Source of the DNA: Candidatus Schekmanbacteria bacterium
GTDB taxonomy: Bacteria > Schekmanbacteria > GWA2-38-11 > J061
Length of the DNA: 64,000 nucleotides
Direction of reading: 5' to 3'
NCBI GenBank assembly: GCA_016219965.1
Contig: JACRJM010000001.1
Span: forward strand, 114,490 to 178,489
Shown: piece after piece, positions 35,871-45,102 of the stretch
How positions within the stretch are numbered: the stretch's first letter is position 1
Layout of the letters: each line of letters opens with the position of its first letter
Notes under the pieces: generated by a model
What the model saw: only the letters and a program-made list of their open reading frames with translations
Databases searched by the model: none
What the model was told of the DNA's origin: nothing
Position numbers and translations under genes: made by a program

Positions 35871-36827
35871 CTAATAAACCTGTATTGCCCCGTTTATAAT
35901 ATTTTCAGGGATTTCTATTTTTAACTGTTGGGCAGTCTTAAAATTAATAGAGTAAAGTGCTTTCCTGGGAGGTACCGGATTGGTTGCACGTTCTTTCTGG
36001 TTGCGAAGAAGACTAAGAGCGAGTTCAGCACACTGGATTCCAATGTCATTGTAATTACGCTCAAGCGAATAGAGAGCCCCCGCTTTTGTCCACGCGCTTG
36101 AAAGCCCTATGAACGGAATCCTGTTTCTTAGTGAAAAAAGGAGGATATGTTTTGAAGTTTCCGGAGTAAGCACCATACTGTCAGGTATTCCCCAGAGAAC
36201 ATCCACACTGTTTGCCATGCTTTCAAGCGCTGATGGAAGATCCTGAGGTGTGTTTATCTCCTTTGCGTAAAACTTATAGCCCATAGATTTAGCTATTGCT
36301 GCTGCTGTCTCAACGAATTTACCATTCTCTTTTGAGTTGTATATTGTTCCTATGGTAATACCCTTTGGAAGAATTTGCTGCATGCATTTAAGCTGAGTTT
36401 CTATAGAGAACTCGAGAACTACTCCTGTGGCATTGGGTGTTTTTTTAATTTTATCATCCTTCAGTATCATTGAAGAGACTATAGGAATGTTTGTTATCTC
36501 AGTTAAAGCATTATCAGTTGCAAGGGAGCCCATTGTAAAGACCAGGCTGAAATCTCCACTCTTTATTTGTTGGACTGCTTCCCGAACCTTTATGGGGTCC
36601 CCGTTGGCTGAAAATATTTCAAAATCTGCTTCAATCTCTTCTTTTTTAAGGCTCTCCTTGAATCCTGAAAGAGTCTCTTCGAAAGGGGTACTGGCAAAAC
36701 TCTTAATCACTGCTACCCGCAGGTTTTTCGCATAGGACATTCCCTGAAATGTGTTTGAAAACACGGCTGTCAGTGTAATCAACATAACTATTTCAATTAT
36801 TTTATTTTTTGATGATTGCATTTCCAC
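35871..36827 (-). CDS. Periplasmic substrate-binding protein, ABC_sub_bind family
   Basis: 318 aa. An N-terminal hydrophobic leader (about 10-33) targets the periplasm. LRVAVIKSFASTPFEETLSGFKESL, LVFTMGSLATDNALTEITNIPIVSSMI and VDVLWGIPDSMVLTPET are typical of the PF04392-type ABC_sub_bind fold, related to amino-acid and tryptophan-type binding proteins. No ABC permease or ATPase is adjacent. It is placed between a TonB-dependent receptor (6 bases upstream) and a sensor kinase (11 bases downstream), so it may serve as a sensory receptor and not as a transporter part. Confidence 0.82.
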   Translation of the reverse strand: MEMQSSKNKIIEIVMLITLTAVFSNTFQGMSYAKNLRVAVIKSFASTPFEETLSGFKESLKKEEIEADFEIFSANGDPIKVREAVQQIKSGDFSLVFTMGSLATDNALTEITNIPIVSSMILKDDKIKKTPNATGVVLEFSIETQLKCMQQILPKGITIGTIYNSKENGKFVETAAAIAKSMGYKFYAKEINTPQDLPSALESMANSVDVLWGIPDSMVLTPETSKHILLFSLRNRIPFIGLSSAWTKAGALYSLERNYNDIGIQCAELALSLLRNQKERATNPVPPRKALYSINFKTAQQLKIEIPENIINGAIQVY

Positions 36828-36833
36828 TTGTAA

Positions 36834-38882
36834 TTAAAAACTGTAAGTGAGTTTGATCCGGAAATTTATTCCATCCTGGTCTATAACATTCTGGGAGTGC
36901 TCTTCTGCTGCAGGAACTCCGAATTTTTTGTCAAACAGGTTATAAATGCTTCCAGATACTTCCAGCCCCTTAAGAATGTTCTGGCTGAAAAGCGTTACAT
37001 TGGTAATAAAAAAACCGCCTGCTTCGCTGCGGTTAATAGTTTTTCTGGAGCTTGTGTATTGCAGTTCAATGCCTGAAAATAGTTTTTCCTTTATCAATGG
37101 GAATATTACGTTGAATTTGGCAAGATGCTTTGGCGAATTTGTAAGTACCTTCCTTGTTCCCTCATCTTCTGTTGACTGGAGTGCATAGCTTACGCGGCTT
37201 TCAATGCCGTTTGCAAATTTATCCTCAAGCTCAAGCTCAACTCCCCTGGCATTTATATTGTCGCTGTTATCAAGTACGATCAGGTTGTCATTTGGGTCTA
37301 TTTTCTGGCTTATCAGATTCTTGATCTTGTAATAATAGGCAGAAGCATTTAAGCTCAAATTGTTATTGATATACTGTTCATAGACGAGTTCGTAGGTTTT
37401 TATCGTTTCCGGCTGGAGGTTATGGCTGGGCTTTGCTGTATTTCCGCCGTCATTATAATAGAGCTCATATGCATTGGGAGACCGGAAAGCTTTCCCATAA
37501 AGTAGTTTGAACGTAGTTTTATCAACTGGAGAATAAATAATAGCAAACCTTGGGTTTGCAGTTCCACCGAAAAGGTTGTAGTGATCGTACCTTACACCGG
37601 CGGTGAAAGTTAGTTTTTTTATTATTTGGTATTCATCCTGTATATAGAGCGCCCAGATTCGCGGATCTCTTTTATCATCAAGAAATACTTCTCGAGGGCT
37701 GTCATTAACGTTGCGTTGATCCATTTTGATATTATCCCAGTATTCAGCACCTGCTACTACGTTATGTTTTTCAAAAAGTCTCTTGCTGAGTTTCACTTCC
37801 CCTCCCCACCACTCTCCCCGCGAGAAGTCCATATTACGCACGATGCGGTTATATTTACCTGATGGTTTCCGTCCATATCCGTACATATAGTCCCCGTCAT
37901 ATTCGTACATGTCATAGTAAAGTCGCGCCATAAGACCGAGCTGATTTGTAAATGTATGGTCGAATTTTAAAAATAAATATCCCTGCTCATCTATAGTCTG
38001 TGTTCGGGAATCATTGAAAACAGTTCCGTATGATCCGGTAGGAATGCTCTTTTTCCTTGTTATGTAGTTCCCCTGAAGCGTGAGATCCTTATAAGTAAGT
38101 TTCCCGAAAAAGCTTTGATATTCATCACTGTCAGCATTTTCCGCATATCCGTTATTTGTTGCGGGACTGTCGAACTCTCTGAAGAAAAGTCTCTGTCCTT
38201 CACTGTCGTAAACATTCCCCGATAGCAGCATTTCAAGACCGTTGCTGAATTTGTTGCCGAAACTTAACCTTCCCTTGTAAGTGTGAAAGCTTCCTGCCTC
38301 GCCGGAAACTTCCGCTCCTTTCAGGTCCCTGCCTCTTTTTGTTATTACATTTATTATCCCAAAAAAAGCGTTTGCTCCGTAAAGGGATGAGCTTGGTCCG
38401 CGTATTATTTCTATACGGTCTATAAGATCTACATCAACAGGAGACTCAGTTCCTATGAATGCGGTGTTGTAGATGTTGTCGTTGACCCTGTGCCCATCAA
38501 TCAAAAGCTGTATTCTGGTATTATAATCTCCGGATCTGTTGAAACCCCGTACTCCTATATAACTGTAATTGCGGTCGTAGGTTGTATAGAAACCTCTTAT
38601 GCTGTTTAAGATGTCTGCAAGAGTGCGGTAGCCGTATTTTTTTATCTCTGCAGCAGTTACAATGCTTACTGATGAAGGTGCTTCAGTTATTTTCTGCTCG
38701 TACTTTGATGCGCTGTAAACTGACGGGATATCCTGAAAGAGGATCATCTCTTCACCTGTTAAAGCTTCAGCTCCGGCTGAATCTATTGTTTCAGCTTTGA
38801 TACCGGCAGGTGAGAACAGGAGATAAATAGGAATAATCGAGCATAGTAACTTGTACAAGTTTGCTTTTTTCTGGGTTTTCAT
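36834..38882 (-). CDS. TonB-dependent outer-membrane receptor
   Basis: 682 aa. The signal peptide is about residues 1-30. The plug domain (about 50-170) includes APSSVSIVTAAEIKKYGYRTLADILNS, GVRGFNRSG and VDLIDRIEIIRGPSSSLYGANAFFGIINVITK. The rest is a 22-strand-type barrel ending with aromatic Phe (RIKLTYSF). Asp/Glu in EEMILFQDIPSVYSASKY is a likely TonB-box region. The family imports siderophores, vitamin B12 and other scarce ligands. It is the first gene of a three-gene unit with a binding protein and a hybrid kinase; the ligand is unknown. Confidence 0.92.
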   Translation of the reverse strand: MKTQKKANLYKLLCSIIPIYLLFSPAGIKAETIDSAGAEALTGEEMILFQDIPSVYSASKYEQKITEAPSSVSIVTAAEIKKYGYRTLADILNSIRGFYTTYDRNYSYIGVRGFNRSGDYNTRIQLLIDGHRVNDNIYNTAFIGTESPVDVDLIDRIEIIRGPSSSLYGANAFFGIINVITKRGRDLKGAEVSGEAGSFHTYKGRLSFGNKFSNGLEMLLSGNVYDSEGQRLFFREFDSPATNNGYAENADSDEYQSFFGKLTYKDLTLQGNYITRKKSIPTGSYGTVFNDSRTQTIDEQGYLFLKFDHTFTNQLGLMARLYYDMYEYDGDYMYGYGRKPSGKYNRIVRNMDFSRGEWWGGEVKLSKRLFEKHNVVAGAEYWDNIKMDQRNVNDSPREVFLDDKRDPRIWALYIQDEYQIIKKLTFTAGVRYDHYNLFGGTANPRFAIIYSPVDKTTFKLLYGKAFRSPNAYELYYNDGGNTAKPSHNLQPETIKTYELVYEQYINNNLSLNASAYYYKIKNLISQKIDPNDNLIVLDNSDNINARGVELELEDKFANGIESRVSYALQSTEDEGTRKVLTNSPKHLAKFNVIFPLIKEKLFSGIELQYTSSRKTINRSEAGGFFITNVTLFSQNILKGLEVSGSIYNLFDKKFGVPAAEEHSQNVIDQDGINFRIKLTYSF

Positions 38883-38985
38883 ATGCTTTATTTTTATCCT
38901 CGATGTTTGTTGATAACTTATTGTTTTTTAGGCAGAATGATTTCGGTATAGAGGATAAAAATATTAAGATATGAAAATGGAAAAG

Positions 38986-39714
38986 CTATTTTATCAAAAG
39001 ATCAGCGAGAGGGGAAAGGACATCACCGGCTTCCTTCCTGATTTCAGAAGGATTTATCCTTTCAATTTTAGGAAAAAGGAATAGCGGTATATCAGGCAGT
39101 AGTTCTTTTAAAACATCCGGATTGGTGCGTTCGGCAATGTTTTTGGTTTTGTTGTTAAAGCCGCTTAGTACGATGGCTTTTACTTCTATTTTTTCTTTAC
39201 GCGCCGCCTCTACTGTAAGCAGAATATGGTTAAGAGTGCCCAGCACCGGTCTTGCAACAATAAGAAGCGGCAGATCCAGTTTTTTTATAAGATCGCGCAC
39301 ACTGTATCCCTTTGATATGGGAACAAGAATACCTCCAAGCCCTTCAACAATGATAAAATCGCTTTCTCTTTGAAGAGAATGAAAACAACTCTCTATCCTT
39401 TTGATGTCCACCGGTTTTTTTTCAAGCTTTGCTGCAGGCATAGGCGCAATGGGATTTTTGAAACGTACAGGTGCGATATTGGAAAGCTGTTCATTGCTCC
39501 CTGCCGCATATTTTAATTTCATGCCGTCTGAAGGGACAAGTACGTTGGACCTTACAGCACATCCGGTTTCTATGGGCTTCATCACTGAAACTTTATGACC
39601 GCAGGAGTTCATGTACGTGGCAAGTGATGAGGCAATCACAGTTTTCCCCACGCCTGTGTCCGTGCCTGTTATGAATATTCCGGAAGGGGATTTTTTCTTT
39701 TTTATCTTATTCAC
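38986..39714 (-). CDS. bioD: Dethiobiotin synthetase BioD
   Basis: 242 aa starting at GTG 39714, inside the last codons of larB (8-base overlap). The P-loop FITGTDTGVGKTVIASSLA is the BioD form; MKPIETGC is the substrate lysine segment; IIVEGLGGILVPI carries the second acidic/metal region. It closes the ureido ring of biotin using CO2 and ATP. No bioA, B or F is nearby. It is the last gene of gpsA-larB-bioD. Confidence 0.92.
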   Translation of the reverse strand: MNKIKKKKSPSGIFITGTDTGVGKTVIASSLATYMNSCGHKVSVMKPIETGCAVRSNVLVPSDGMKLKYAAGSNEQLSNIAPVRFKNPIAPMPAAKLEKKPVDIKRIESCFHSLQRESDFIIVEGLGGILVPISKGYSVRDLIKKLDLPLLIVARPVLGTLNHILLTVEAARKEKIEVKAIVLSGFNNKTKNIAERTNPDVLKELLPDIPLFLFPKIERINPSEIRKEAGDVLSPLADLLIK

Positions 39715-40459
39715 CGATGATGTTTATGCTGTGTGCAAGATAGCCTGCACCGAATCCATTATCTATGTTCATTGTCGCGATACCTGAGGCACAACTGTTC
39801 AGCATTGTAAGAAGAGCTGCTATACCGTTGAAGCTTGCGCCATAGCCAACGCTTGTGGGGACAGCTATTACCGGTTTATCTACCATCCCTGCCACTACCG
39901 ATGCAAGAGCTCCTTCCATTCCGGCAACGACAATGATGACCCTTGCCTCATCAAGTCTTTTTGATTCAGAGATTACCCTGTGTATTCCTGCAACTCCTAC
40001 GTCATAAAGTTTTTCCGTTGTGCTTCCAAGTGTGGATGAAGTGACGTATGCCTCTTCCGCCACCGGTATGTCGGCAGTGCCGGCTGTTACTATCATGATA
40101 CGTCCTTTGGTGGATTTCACTTTGTTGTTGTTGACAACAATGGTTCTTCCTGCTTCATTGTAGACTGCGCGGCGGTCGACTTTCTTTATTGCTTTATATA
40201 CTTCTGCTGATGCCCTTGTTGCAAGGAGGGTATGCTCTCGGGAAAGTATGCTTTTGGCAATTTCTGTTATCTGCGTTATTGTCTTCCCTTCGCAGAATAT
40301 TACTTCGGGAAATCCTTTTCTCAGGTTCCTGTGATGGTCAACTCTGGCAAACCCCAGATTCTCCACTGAGAAGTACTTTATCTTATGGAAAGCTTCTTCA
40401 AGAGAGAGCTTTCCGGATTTTGTATCATTAAGAATTGTTTTTAAAAGTTTCTCATCCAC
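39707..40459 (-). CDS. larB: LarB, nickel-pincer cofactor biosynthesis carboxylase
   Basis: 250 aa from GTG 40459 with GGGGA upstream. The C-terminal PurE-like half (about 125-250) contains IMIVTAGTADIPVAEEAYVT, GVAGIHR, VVAGMEGALASVVAGM and PTSVGYGASFNGIAALLTMLNSC. The N-terminal DHHRNLRKGFPEVIFCEGKT is typical of LarB. LarB carboxylates and hydrolyses nicotinic acid adenine dinucleotide to start the nickel-pincer cofactor of lactate racemase-type enzymes. larC, larE and larA are not in the window. It overlaps bioD, so the two are translationally coupled. Confidence 0.9.
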   Translation of the reverse strand: MDEKLLKTILNDTKSGKLSLEEAFHKIKYFSVENLGFARVDHHRNLRKGFPEVIFCEGKTITQITEIAKSILSREHTLLATRASAEVYKAIKKVDRRAVYNEAGRTIVVNNNKVKSTKGRIMIVTAGTADIPVAEEAYVTSSTLGSTTEKLYDVGVAGIHRVISESKRLDEARVIIVVAGMEGALASVVAGMVDKPVIAVPTSVGYGASFNGIAALLTMLNSCASGIATMNIDNGFGAGYLAHSINIIGE

Positions 40460-40476
40460 TATGATTCCCCGTTTTC

Positions 40477-41493
40477 CTACATTATCCCTTCCTGGAATTC
40501 TTTTTTAAGGTTTCTTTCCATAAGGTCACGGATTGCAACGCGCGGGTCTTTGTTGTTAAAAAGGACTGTATATACTTCATGGCATATAGGCATCTCAACA
40601 TTCTGTTTTTTGGCAAGCCCTTCAACGGATATTGCAGTCTCGACCCCTTCGGCGACCATCTTCATCCCTCCAAGTATCTCCTGAAGTTTCTTTCCTTCTG
40701 CTATCTTCAGTCCCACTTGACGGTTCCGGCTTAAATCACCTGTGCAGGTAAGGATAAGGTCTCCCATTCCCGCAAGTCCTGCGAAGGTGAGAAGTTTAGC
40801 TCCCATTGAGATTCCAAGCCTTGATATCTCGGCTATTCCCCTTGTTATGAGTGCAGCAACCGTATTGTGCCCGCAGCCAAGCCCTGTGACAATTCCCGCG
40901 GCAATGGCTATGATGTTCTTTATGGCGCCTCCAAGTTCAACGCCTATGACATCATCATTCACATAAGCCCTGAAGTACTGATTGCTGAATATGTTCTGGA
41001 AATATCTTGCCGCAGATTCATTCTTTGAAGCAAAGACCATGACTGTGGGAAGTTTCCTTGCGACTTCTGTGGCAAAGGTGGGCCCGCCGAGCGTCACAGT
41101 GTTGAGGTCATTCCTTCCGTGAAACACCTCTGAAAAAACCTGCGACATGGTGAGGTATGTATCCTTTTCTATCCCTTTCGAGGCGCTGACTATCATGCAT
41201 CCGTCATTTATGTACTTTTCAGCTTCACTCATTATCTTTCTTGTATGCTGTGAAGGGACTACGGATATGATTGTTTTTGAGTTCCTGCAAGCCTCTTCAA
41301 TTGACGCAGTAGGGATTACATTCTGAGAGATTTTGATTCCAGGCAGATATACGCTGTTTTCCCTCTGGAGTGCAATTTCTTCAGCAGTGTTCTTTTCGAA
41401 GCACCAGAGCTGAACCCTGTGCCCATTGTCTGAGAGCAGGTTTGCTATTGATGTGCCCCAGCTTCCCGCGCCAAGTACAGATAAAGTTTCCAT
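40477..41493 (-). CDS. gpsA: NAD(P)-dependent glycerol-3-phosphate dehydrogenase GpsA
   Basis: 338 aa. The Rossmann loop VLGAGSWGTSIANLLSDNGH, VPSQHTRKIM, SASKGIE, TLGGPTFATEVA and GVELGGAIKNIIAIAAG (catalytic Lys) are all in order. Substrate-site residues lie in GMGDLILTCTGDLSRNRQVG. It makes sn-glycerol 3-phosphate for phospholipid synthesis. It is the first gene of a minus-strand unit with larB and bioD, 17 bases upstream of larB. Confidence 0.96.
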   Translation of the reverse strand: METLSVLGAGSWGTSIANLLSDNGHRVQLWCFEKNTAEEIALQRENSVYLPGIKISQNVIPTASIEEACRNSKTIISVVPSQHTRKIMSEAEKYINDGCMIVSASKGIEKDTYLTMSQVFSEVFHGRNDLNTVTLGGPTFATEVARKLPTVMVFASKNESAARYFQNIFSNQYFRAYVNDDVIGVELGGAIKNIIAIAAGIVTGLGCGHNTVAALITRGIAEISRLGISMGAKLLTFAGLAGMGDLILTCTGDLSRNRQVGLKIAEGKKLQEILGGMKMVAEGVETAISVEGLAKKQNVEMPICHEVYTVLFNNKDPRVAIRDLMERNLKKEFQEGIM

Positions 41494-41615
41494 TTTTCAA
41501 TCCAATAAAGATGGTATTTTAACGTTGTATCAATAATAACATACTGCGAAGGTTGAATTTTTCAGAAAGCTGTATAAAATGCAAGGGAAAATTGAGTATA
41601 GGCTAAGAAGGGACT

Positions 41616-42920
41616 ATGAAATATCATATAGAGACATTCGGCTGTCAGATGAATGACCATGATTCCGAGAGGCTTGCGGGCATGCTTGTAGGCGAAGGAC
41701 ATAGCATGGCGGAAAGCCTTTCCGAGGCGGACATCGTTATCCTCAATACCTGCTGCATAAGGGAAAAAGCAGAGCATAAGGTTTTTTCCGAGATAGGGAA
41801 GCTTTCAAAGATGAAGGACAGAGGAAAAAATATGCTCATAGGGGTCTGCGGTTGCATTGCTCAAAAAGAGAAGGGGAGGATAATAAAAAAATTCCCGAAT
41901 GTTGACATCGTTTTCGGGACAATGAACATCTCCAGCCTTCCGGACATATTAAGGCGCGTAAAGAATGAGAAAAAGGTTGTAGATGTCAGGGAGGAAACGG
42001 CTGCTACGGTTACCGAAACACCGCTTCTTCGCTCTGACGGAGTGAAAGCATGGATTACCATAATGGAAGGGTGCAACAACTATTGCAGTTACTGCATTGT
42101 CCCATATGTTAGGGGAAGAGAGAGGAGCAGACCTGCGGAACAGATAATTGAAGAGGTGGAACGACTCGCGAAAGAAGGTTACCGGGAGTTCACATTGCTA
42201 GGGCAGAATGTTAATTCATATATGTCCCACTCTCAAATTGAATGTGATTTTACAGGCCTCCTTGAGAGGCTCAACAAAATAGATGAAGTGCTCCGCATAA
42301 GGTTTGTCACATCCCATCCAAAAGATTTCGGAGAAAGACTGATATATGCAATGAGAGACCTTGAAAAGGTGTGCAGGAATATTCATCTCCCTGTCCAGTG
42401 CGGGTCAAGTAAAGTGCTTCAGATGATGAACCGCGGATATACCCGCGAAGAGTACATGGATAATATAAAGTTGTTAAGGGAGATAATTCCTGATGTGGGA
42501 ATTACTACTGACATCATTGTGGGTTTTTCCGGAGAGACCGAGGCTGATTTCGAAGAGACCGTAAGCATACTTCGCGAGATACGTTATGATTCCATCTTTT
42601 CATTTAACTATTCACCGAGAAAACCTGCCGCAAGCGCTAAATTTCTGGATGATGTTTCACCTTCCGAAAAAAGCAGAAGGCTTGACATTGTGCAGACGCT
42701 TCAGAAAAAAATAACACTTGAAAAGAACATCGCCCTTGAAGGTGAAGTTGAGTCTGTCCTTGTTGACGGCAAAAGCAAAAGGGCGGATGATGAGTTGATG
42801 GGACGCACAGAGCAGAACCGCGTTGTCAATTTTTCAGGAAGTCAATCAATGCTTGGAAGAATTGTTAAAGTAAAAATCCTTCAAGGTCACAGCAATAGCC
42901 TGAAGGGGGAAATAGTTTAA
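41616..42920 (+). CDS. miaB: tRNA-2-methylthio-N6-dimethylallyladenosine synthase MiaB
   Basis: 434 aa. The UPF0004 domain has the auxiliary-cluster Cys C10 (ETFGCQMND), C46 (NTCCIRE) and C80 (GCIAQ). The radical SAM motif is C153-x3-C157-x2-C160 (CNNYCSYC). The TRAM domain forms the end (about 368-434). It methylthiolates i6A37 in tRNA. The start begins directly with the family N-terminus MKYHIETFGCQMN, and AAGGGA is upstream. It is divergent from gpsA. Confidence 0.96.
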   Translation: MKYHIETFGCQMNDHDSERLAGMLVGEGHSMAESLSEADIVILNTCCIREKAEHKVFSEIGKLSKMKDRGKNMLIGVCGCIAQKEKGRIIKKFPNVDIVFGTMNISSLPDILRRVKNEKKVVDVREETAATVTETPLLRSDGVKAWITIMEGCNNYCSYCIVPYVRGRERSRPAEQIIEEVERLAKEGYREFTLLGQNVNSYMSHSQIECDFTGLLERLNKIDEVLRIRFVTSHPKDFGERLIYAMRDLEKVCRNIHLPVQCGSSKVLQMMNRGYTREEYMDNIKLLREIIPDVGITTDIIVGFSGETEADFEETVSILREIRYDSIFSFNYSPRKPAASAKFLDDVSPSEKSRRLDIVQTLQKKITLEKNIALEGEVESVLVDGKSKRADDELMGRTEQNRVVNFSGSQSMLGRIVKVKILQGHSNSLKGEIV

Positions 42921-42935
42921 GTAGTTTAATAATTG

Positions 42936-43694
42936 TTACTTTGAATTAATCCTGTTCTCCAATACCCCGATTCCCTCAATCTCGACCTGTACTACATCAC
43001 TTGGTTTAAGCTCTCCTACTCCGCAGGGGGTACCTGTGATTATCACATCTCCTGGAAGAAGTGTCATTATGCAGGAGATGAAGGATACAAGGAAGTAGGG
43101 CTTGAATATCATCTGAGAGGTCGAAGAGCTCTGCACGACATTTCCATTCAGAGTAGTCTTGATTTTTAGGTTGTCAGGTTGAAGGTCAGTTTCAATCCAG
43201 GGGCCAATGGGTGCGAATGTATCGAATCCTTTCCCGCGTGTGAACTGTCCGTCTTTCCTTTGAAGGTCCCGCGCTGTAATGTCGTTGGCGCAGGTAAATC
43301 CGAGGATATAATTTTTTGCTTCGCCTTCTGAAATATTTTTTGCTGTTTTTTTAATTACAATTGCAAGCTCTCCCTCATAATCAACTTTTTTTGACTGAGG
43401 CGGATAAGAAACTATATCCCTATGGCCTATGACAGCGGTTGAAGGCTTCATGAACAACATAGGCTCGTCAGGTATCTTTGAGCCGAACTCTGCTGCATGG
43501 TCTTTGTAATTGAGTCCGATTGCGATTATCTTTGACGGCTGGCATGGAGGAAGTATCTTTACATCTGACAGGGGATTTCTTATCCCTGTCATTGTGAAAG
43601 TCTCATAGGCAGAACCGAATATCTTTTCTATGCTTTCCCCGACAACAATGCCTTCAAACTGTTTCCCGTTTATTTCAGCCCTTGCGATTTTCAT
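42936..43694 (-). CDS. Fumarylacetoacetate hydrolase (FAH)-family protein
   Basis: 252 aa from ATG 43694, which has GAGGAG upstream; a 50-aa extension is rejected. The FAH fold is clear: [33 protein letters not shown] (metal Glu residues), [26 protein letters not shown], and the end [33 protein letters not shown]. Members split or decarboxylate beta-diketo acids such as acylpyruvates or homoprotocatechuate intermediates. The substrate cannot be told. It is divergent from a type III polyketide synthase, only 46 bases away. Confidence 0.9.
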   Translation of the reverse strand: MKIARAEINGKQFEGIVVGESIEKIFGSAYETFTMTGIRNPLSDVKILPPCQPSKIIAIGLNYKDHAAEFGSKIPDEPMLFMKPSTAVIGHRDIVSYPPQSKKVDYEGELAIVIKKTAKNISEGEAKNYILGFTCANDITARDLQRKDGQFTRGKGFDTFAPIGPWIETDLQPDNLKIKTTLNGNVVQSSSTSQMIFKPYFLVSFISCIMTLLPGDVIITGTPCGVGELKPSDVVQVEIEGIGVLENRINSK

Positions 43695-43740
43695 TATGTC
43701 TCCTCGAAATCTGTTTCCAAAAAGCATATTACACAGTAGT

Positions 43741-44808
43741 ATGTCAACTATAATGAAGAAGAAAAATACTGATTTTTCCCCCTCCATAATTTCCATTGCT
43801 ACCGCCAATCCTTCTGCCACATTTACGCAGGAAGAGGCATACAAGCTCTCCGGGTATGATGATAAAAAGATAAAGGCAATATTTTTAAACTCCGGAATCA
43901 GGAAAAGACATTTTTTTGTGCGCCCAGCAGATAAGGTGCCAAATGAAAGTGTTAATGAACTTAACGCGAGGTATAAGGAAGGCGCGGTAGAGACCGGCGC
44001 AAGAGCGATATCTGAGTGTCTTAAAAATGCGGGAACAAATCATATTGATTTTCTTGCCGTTGCAACGTGTACGGGCTATCTCTGTCCCGGACTGTCATCA
44101 ATATATGTGAAGAAGCTTGCCCTTAACAAGAGCCTTCAGCGCACTGACATTCAGGGGATGGGATGTGCGGGAGCGCTCCCGGCACTGCAAAGAGGATGGG
44201 ACCATGTGAGGGCGAATTCCGGTTCAAATGCATTGGTTACTGCTGTTGAGATTTGCTCTGCCGCATATTTTATTGATTCGTCGATTGATTCATCTATGGA
44301 AACGATTATCGGGAATGTCATATGCGGAGATGGGGGAGCCGCAGTTCTGCTTGGTGAAAACCATGTATATGGAATGCCTTACATCTTAGGATTTCATACT
44401 GAGATATTTTCAGATTACCTTGATTCAGTTGGTTTCAGCTCAATCGAGGGGAAGCTTAAGATCATACTCGGCAAGGAGATCCAGAATATCGCGGGGAAGG
44501 CTGCGAGGAAAGCGATTGAAGCCCTTCTAAAAAAACATTCGCTGAAATTCAAGGACATCAAAAGATGGATAATCCATCCTGGCGGCAGGAATGTGATTGT
44601 GAATATTGCAGATGAGCTTGGGCTAACGAGAAAGGAGCTTTCTGCTTCATACGAAGTCCTTGAGGAATACGGCAATATGTCATCGCCGACTGTTCTCTTT
44701 GTATTGAAAAGAATGATTGATTCAACACCGCCGGCAGAAGGGGAATACGGAATAATGTTAGCGCTTGGGCCGGGGGTTGCGGCGGAGGCTGCGCTCCTAC
44801 GCTGGTAA
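43741..44808 (+). CDS. Type III polyketide synthase (chalcone synthase-like)
   Basis: 355 aa from ATG 43741; no start has a good ribosome site and ATG 43753 is also possible. The catalytic triad is complete: C142 ([12 protein letters not shown]), H279 ([10 protein letters not shown]) and N312 ([13 protein letters not shown]). [12 protein letters not shown] is the usual thiolase-fold element. Bacterial members make alkylpyrones, alkylresorcinols or tetrahydroxynaphthalene from acyl-CoA and malonyl-CoA. No tailoring methyltransferase or oxidase follows, so the product is unknown. A 125-nt structured repeat starts 10 bases after the stop. Confidence 0.92.
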   Translation: MSTIMKKKNTDFSPSIISIATANPSATFTQEEAYKLSGYDDKKIKAIFLNSGIRKRHFFVRPADKVPNESVNELNARYKEGAVETGARAISECLKNAGTNHIDFLAVATCTGYLCPGLSSIYVKKLALNKSLQRTDIQGMGCAGALPALQRGWDHVRANSGSNALVTAVEICSAAYFIDSSIDSSMETIIGNVICGDGGAAVLLGENHVYGMPYILGFHTEIFSDYLDSVGFSSIEGKLKIILGKEIQNIAGKAARKAIEALLKKHSLKFKDIKRWIIHPGGRNVIVNIADELGLTRKELSASYEVLEEYGNMSSPTVLFVLKRMIDSTPPAEGEYGIMLALGPGVAAEAALLRW

Positions 44809-44818
44809 TGGAGGAGCA

Positions 44819-44943
44819 GCAAATTCAATTTTTGGTGTTATACTTCGTCACTGGCCAGCTCACAAATCCTCACATACAAAAAAGTATGCTCCGGTATTGC
44901 TCGCTGTCCATTTCCTCGTCTTCCACACAAAACTTGAATTTGC
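44819..44943 (-). repeat. Structured 125-nt repeat with paired ends, copy 2
   Basis: The outer arms GCAAATTCAA (44819-44828) and TTGAATTTGC (44934-44943) pair perfectly over 10 bp. The centre AATCCTCACATAC, AAAAAA, GTATGCTCCGGTAT matches the copy at 21784 almost base for base, including the CATAC/GTATG stem. The neighbouring segments TTTGGTGTTATACTTCGTCA and CATTTCCTCGTCTTCC also align with copy 1. Direction is arbitrary. Confidence 0.75.
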
Positions 44944-45045
44944 AAAAAAAATGAAAGCCATACAGTATTTAACCTATCCAGTATTTTTATAGTGAATCTA
45001 TTGTAGACTTTTGATAATTATATTTTACTTGTTTAGGCAATTTTC

Positions 45046-45075
45046 TTGACTTGTTAAATTGAGGTAGAATATAAA
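45046..45075 (+). promoter_or_regulatory. Probable promoter of the PH-like membrane protein gene
   Basis: TTGACT (45046-45051), an 18-base spacer and TATAAA (45070-45075). It lies in an AT-rich gap 28 bases before the gene start. Confidence 0.5.
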
Positions 45076-45102
45076 ATGCTTGGTATTAAATGGGTATAAT
45101 AT

